DNA of 17,470 nucleotides from Muribaculaceae bacterium (lineage in GTDB: Bacteria; Bacteroidota; Bacteroidia; Bacteroidales; Muribaculaceae): positions 1 through 17,470 of the forward strand of contig JAIDKP010000153.1 in assembly GCA_029051445.1 (NCBI GenBank), written 5' to 3'. The notes below the pieces were generated by a model. That model saw only the letters and a list, made by a program, of their open reading frames with translations, made no database searches and had not been told where the DNA came from. Shown here piece by piece: positions 15,382 through 17,470 of this stretch. The first letter of the stretch is position 1; each line of letters starts with the position of its first letter. The translations under genes were made by a program, and so were the position numbers.

Positions 15382-17470
15382 ATGAAGGTATATAACACAA
15401 GAGAAATCAAAAACATAGCCCTGCTGGGCAGTAAAGGGTCCGGTAAAACCACCCTTGCCGAATCCATGCTCTTTGAGTGTGGCGTGATCAAACGCCGTGG
15501 CTCTGTCGGTGCCGGAAATACCGTAAGTGACTATTTCCCCGTTGAGAAGGAGTATGGATCATCGGTATTCTCGACCATTATGTACGCTGAGTTTCTCGGA
15601 AAAAAGATCAATGTAATCGATTGTCCGGGTGCCGACGACTTTGTGGGGAATGCGATTACCGCTCTCAACGTCACCGACACTGCTGTGATACTTATTGATG
15701 CCCAGTATGGAGTGGAGGTAGGTACGCAAAACATTTTCCGCACGGCTACATCACAGCGCAAGCCGATCATCTTTGCTATGAACCAGCTTGATGGAGAAAA
15801 GGCTGATTACGAGAATGTGCTTGAGCATATGCGCGAGATATTCGGCAATAAGATAGTGCCTATCCAGTATCCGCTTGCATGTGGTCCCGGGTTCAATGCC
15901 ATGATCGATGTGCTTCTCATGAAGAAATACTCATGGGGACCCGATGGAGGTGTGCCCACTATCGAGGAAATACCTGCTGATCAGCTCGAAAAAGCCCGGG
16001 AAATACATCAGGCTCTCGTGGAGGCGGCCGCCGAAAACGACGAGACCCTCATGGAGAAGTTCTTTGATCAGGGACACCTCACCGAAGACGAGATGCGCGA
16101 AGGTATCCGCAAAGGTCTCATCGACCGTTCGATCATGCCGGTGTTCTGTGTGTCGGCGCTCAAGGATATGGGAGTACGCCGCATGATGGAATTCCTTGGC
16201 AACGTTGTTCCGTTTGTTGATGAGATGCCTGCACCTGTCACCACCGACGGACAGGAGGTCAAGCCCGATCCCGACGGTCCTCTGTCGATATTCATGTTCA
16301 AGACCACTGTCGAGCCTCATATCGGTGAGGTACAGTACTTCAAGGTCATGTCGGGTACGCTCACTACAGGTGTCGACCTCGACAACATAAGCCGTGGCTC
16401 AAAGGAGCGCATAGCTCAGATGTTCTGTGTCTGCGGTCAGCTCCGTGAGAGTGTCGACAAGCTCTGTGCAGGCGATATAGGTGCCACGGTGAAACTCAAA
16501 GATGTGCGCACGGGCAACACCCTCGATGCAAAAGGATGCGACTATGCGTTCGACTTCATAAAATATCCCGCTCCCAAATTCTCGCGTGCGATACGTCCTG
16601 TTACCGAGAGCGATGCCGAGAAACTCGCCGGCATTCTCACACGCATGCATGAGGAGGATCCGACATGGGAGGTTGAGCAGTCTAAGGAACTGAAGCAGAC
16701 GATACTCTCCGGACAGGGTGAGTTCCACCTGCGCACACTCAAATGGCGCGTCGAGAACAACGACAAACTCCCCATCGTCTTTGAAGAGACAAAGATTCCA
16801 TATCGTGAGACAATCACAAAGGCAGCCCGCGCCGACTATCGTCACAAGAAACAGAGCGGTGGTGCCGGTCAGTTTGGCGAAGTGCATCTCATCGTGGAAC
16901 CTTACACCGAAGGTATGCCCGCTCCGACCAGCTATAAGTTCGGCAACCAGGAATATGTGATGAAGGTGCGCGACACTCAGGAGATTCCTCTTGAGTGGGG
17001 TGGCAAACTCGTTGTATGCGACTGCATCGTGGGCGGTGCTATTGACGCGCGCTTCATCCCCGCGATCGTTAAGGGACTCATGGATCGCATGGAGCAGGGA
17101 CCGCTCACCGGCAGCTATGCGCGCGATGTGCGCGTTTGCATCTACGACGGCAAGATGCATCCGGTAGATTCCAATGAAATCTCGTTCCGTCTGGCAGGAC
17201 GTAATGCGTTCAGCGAAGCATTCCGCTCGGCCAATCCAAAGATCCTTGAACCGGTCTACGATGTCGAGGTGCTTGTTCCGTCAGATGTCATGGGTGATGT
17301 CATGAGCGACCTCCAGAGCCGCCGTGCGATCATTATGGGCATGGAGAGCGACAACGGCTTCGAGAAGATCATTGCCAAGGTGCCTCTAAAAGAGATGTCC
17401 TCCTACTCTACGGCTCTAAGCTCGATCACAGGCGGACGCTCATCGTTCACCATGAAGTTCGGTTCCTATG
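15382..17470 (+). CDS. fusA2: EF-G paralogue of the EF-G2 type, probably GTPase-deficient (3' end cut by window)
   Basis: ATG 15382 opens a frame that runs off the window after 696 residues; about 20 C-terminal residues are missing. All five EF-G domains are present: G domain (1-280), II (300-390), III (400-475), IV with QSGGAGQFGEV (491-501) and the tip loop YDGKMHPVDSNEISF (588-602), and V (from about 620, ending GGRSSFTMKFGSY). The P-loop GSKGSGKTT (16-24) is intact. Switch II reads DCPGADDF (80-87) instead of DxPGHxDF, so the catalytic His is Ala84. NKxD reads NQLD (134-137). Switch I reads EKEYGSSV (55-62) where EF-G has ExERGITI. A stretch near 512-545 is longer than in ordinary EF-G. 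Bacteroides thetaiotaomicron EF-G2 is a paralogue that promotes translocation without GTP hydrolysis, accumulates in carbon starvation and owes this to a 26-residue region; this gene is a likely orthologue. Canonical fusA should lie elsewhere in the genome. Confidence 0.92.
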   Translation, partial: MKVYNTREIKNIALLGSKGSGKTTLAESMLFECGVIKRRGSVGAGNTVSDYFPVEKEYGSSVFSTIMYAEFLGKKINVIDCPGADDFVGNAITALNVTDTAVILIDAQYGVEVGTQNIFRTATSQRKPIIFAMNQLDGEKADYENVLEHMREIFGNKIVPIQYPLACGPGFNAMIDVLLMKKYSWGPDGGVPTIEEIPADQLEKAREIHQALVEAAAENDETLMEKFFDQGHLTEDEMREGIRKGLIDRSIMPVFCVSALKDMGVRRMMEFLGNVVPFVDEMPAPVTTDGQEVKPDPDGPLSIFMFKTTVEPHIGEVQYFKVMSGTLTTGVDLDNISRGSKERIAQMFCVCGQLRESVDKLCAGDIGATVKLKDVRTGNTLDAKGCDYAFDFIKYPAPKFSRAIRPVTESDAEKLAGILTRMHEEDPTWEVEQSKELKQTILSGQGEFHLRTLKWRVENNDKLPIVFEETKIPYRETITKAARADYRHKKQSGGAGQFGEVHLIVEPYTEGMPAPTSYKFGNQEYVMKVRDTQEIPLEWGGKLVVCDCIVGGAIDARFIPAIVKGLMDRMEQGPLTGSYARDVRVCIYDGKMHPVDSNEISFRLAGRNAFSEAFRSANPKILEPVYDVEVLVPSDVMGDVMSDLQSRRAIIMGMESDNGFEKIIAKVPLKEMSSYSTALSSITGGRSSFTMKFGSY

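Noticed and set aside
16399..17160. 253-codon open frame on the minus strand
   Set aside because: It is antisense to domains II-IV of the EF-G-like gene, whose reading frame is continuous and motif-rich. No family resemblance is seen in the antisense product.

Overview
The window reads as chromosomal DNA of a gut-type Bacteroidales bacterium, most like the family Muribaculaceae; this is inference from gene content and the roughly 50% GC impression, not from a database search. The pointers are a SusC/SusD outer-membrane pair, lipoproteins with lipobox signals, Bacteroidota-type promoter elements (TAnnTTTG), A/T-rich translation starts without clear Shine-Dalgarno sequences, and the order ileS / DksA-like / lspA / DUF4296. 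I saw no rRNA, tRNA, CRISPR array, insertion sequence or prophage gene. Coding density is high and no gap exceeds 300 bases.

Region 1 (1-3583, plus strand) is the end of a nutrient-acquisition operon: the C-terminal part of a SusC/RagA TonB-dependent channel, a SusD-like lipoprotein, and a secreted endonuclease/exonuclease/phosphatase (EEP) family lipoprotein. It closes with a strong hairpin-plus-T-run terminator. No glycan-degrading enzyme is visible.

Region 2 (3630-15125, minus strand) is eight genes all in one direction. In transcription order they are lon, an alpha/beta hydrolase, a membrane-fused MurF-like ligase, ddl, ileS, a DksA/TraR-like regulator, lspA and a DUF4296 lipoprotein. 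Gaps are 12, 12, 44, 46, 49 and 15 bases, and the last pair overlaps by 4. A good promoter precedes lon and a second candidate precedes ileS, so there may be two stacked transcription units. The first combines protein quality control with a possible D-Ala-D-Ala / Mur-ligase module. The second is a conserved-looking translation and lipoprotein-maturation unit.

Region 3 (15382 to the window end, plus strand), divergent from lon, is nearly all of an EF-G paralogue. Its GTPase motifs are altered: the catalytic switch-II His is Ala, NKxD reads NQLD, and switch I is degenerate. It strongly resembles the Bacteroides EF-G2 type, which supports translocation without GTP hydrolysis.

The points most worth a second look are this EF-G2-like factor, the swapped GXHH signature motif in IleRS (a variant reported to give mupirocin hyper-resistance), the membrane-anchored MurF-like ligase beside Ddl and an alpha/beta hydrolase, and a DksA-like protein with no cysteines.
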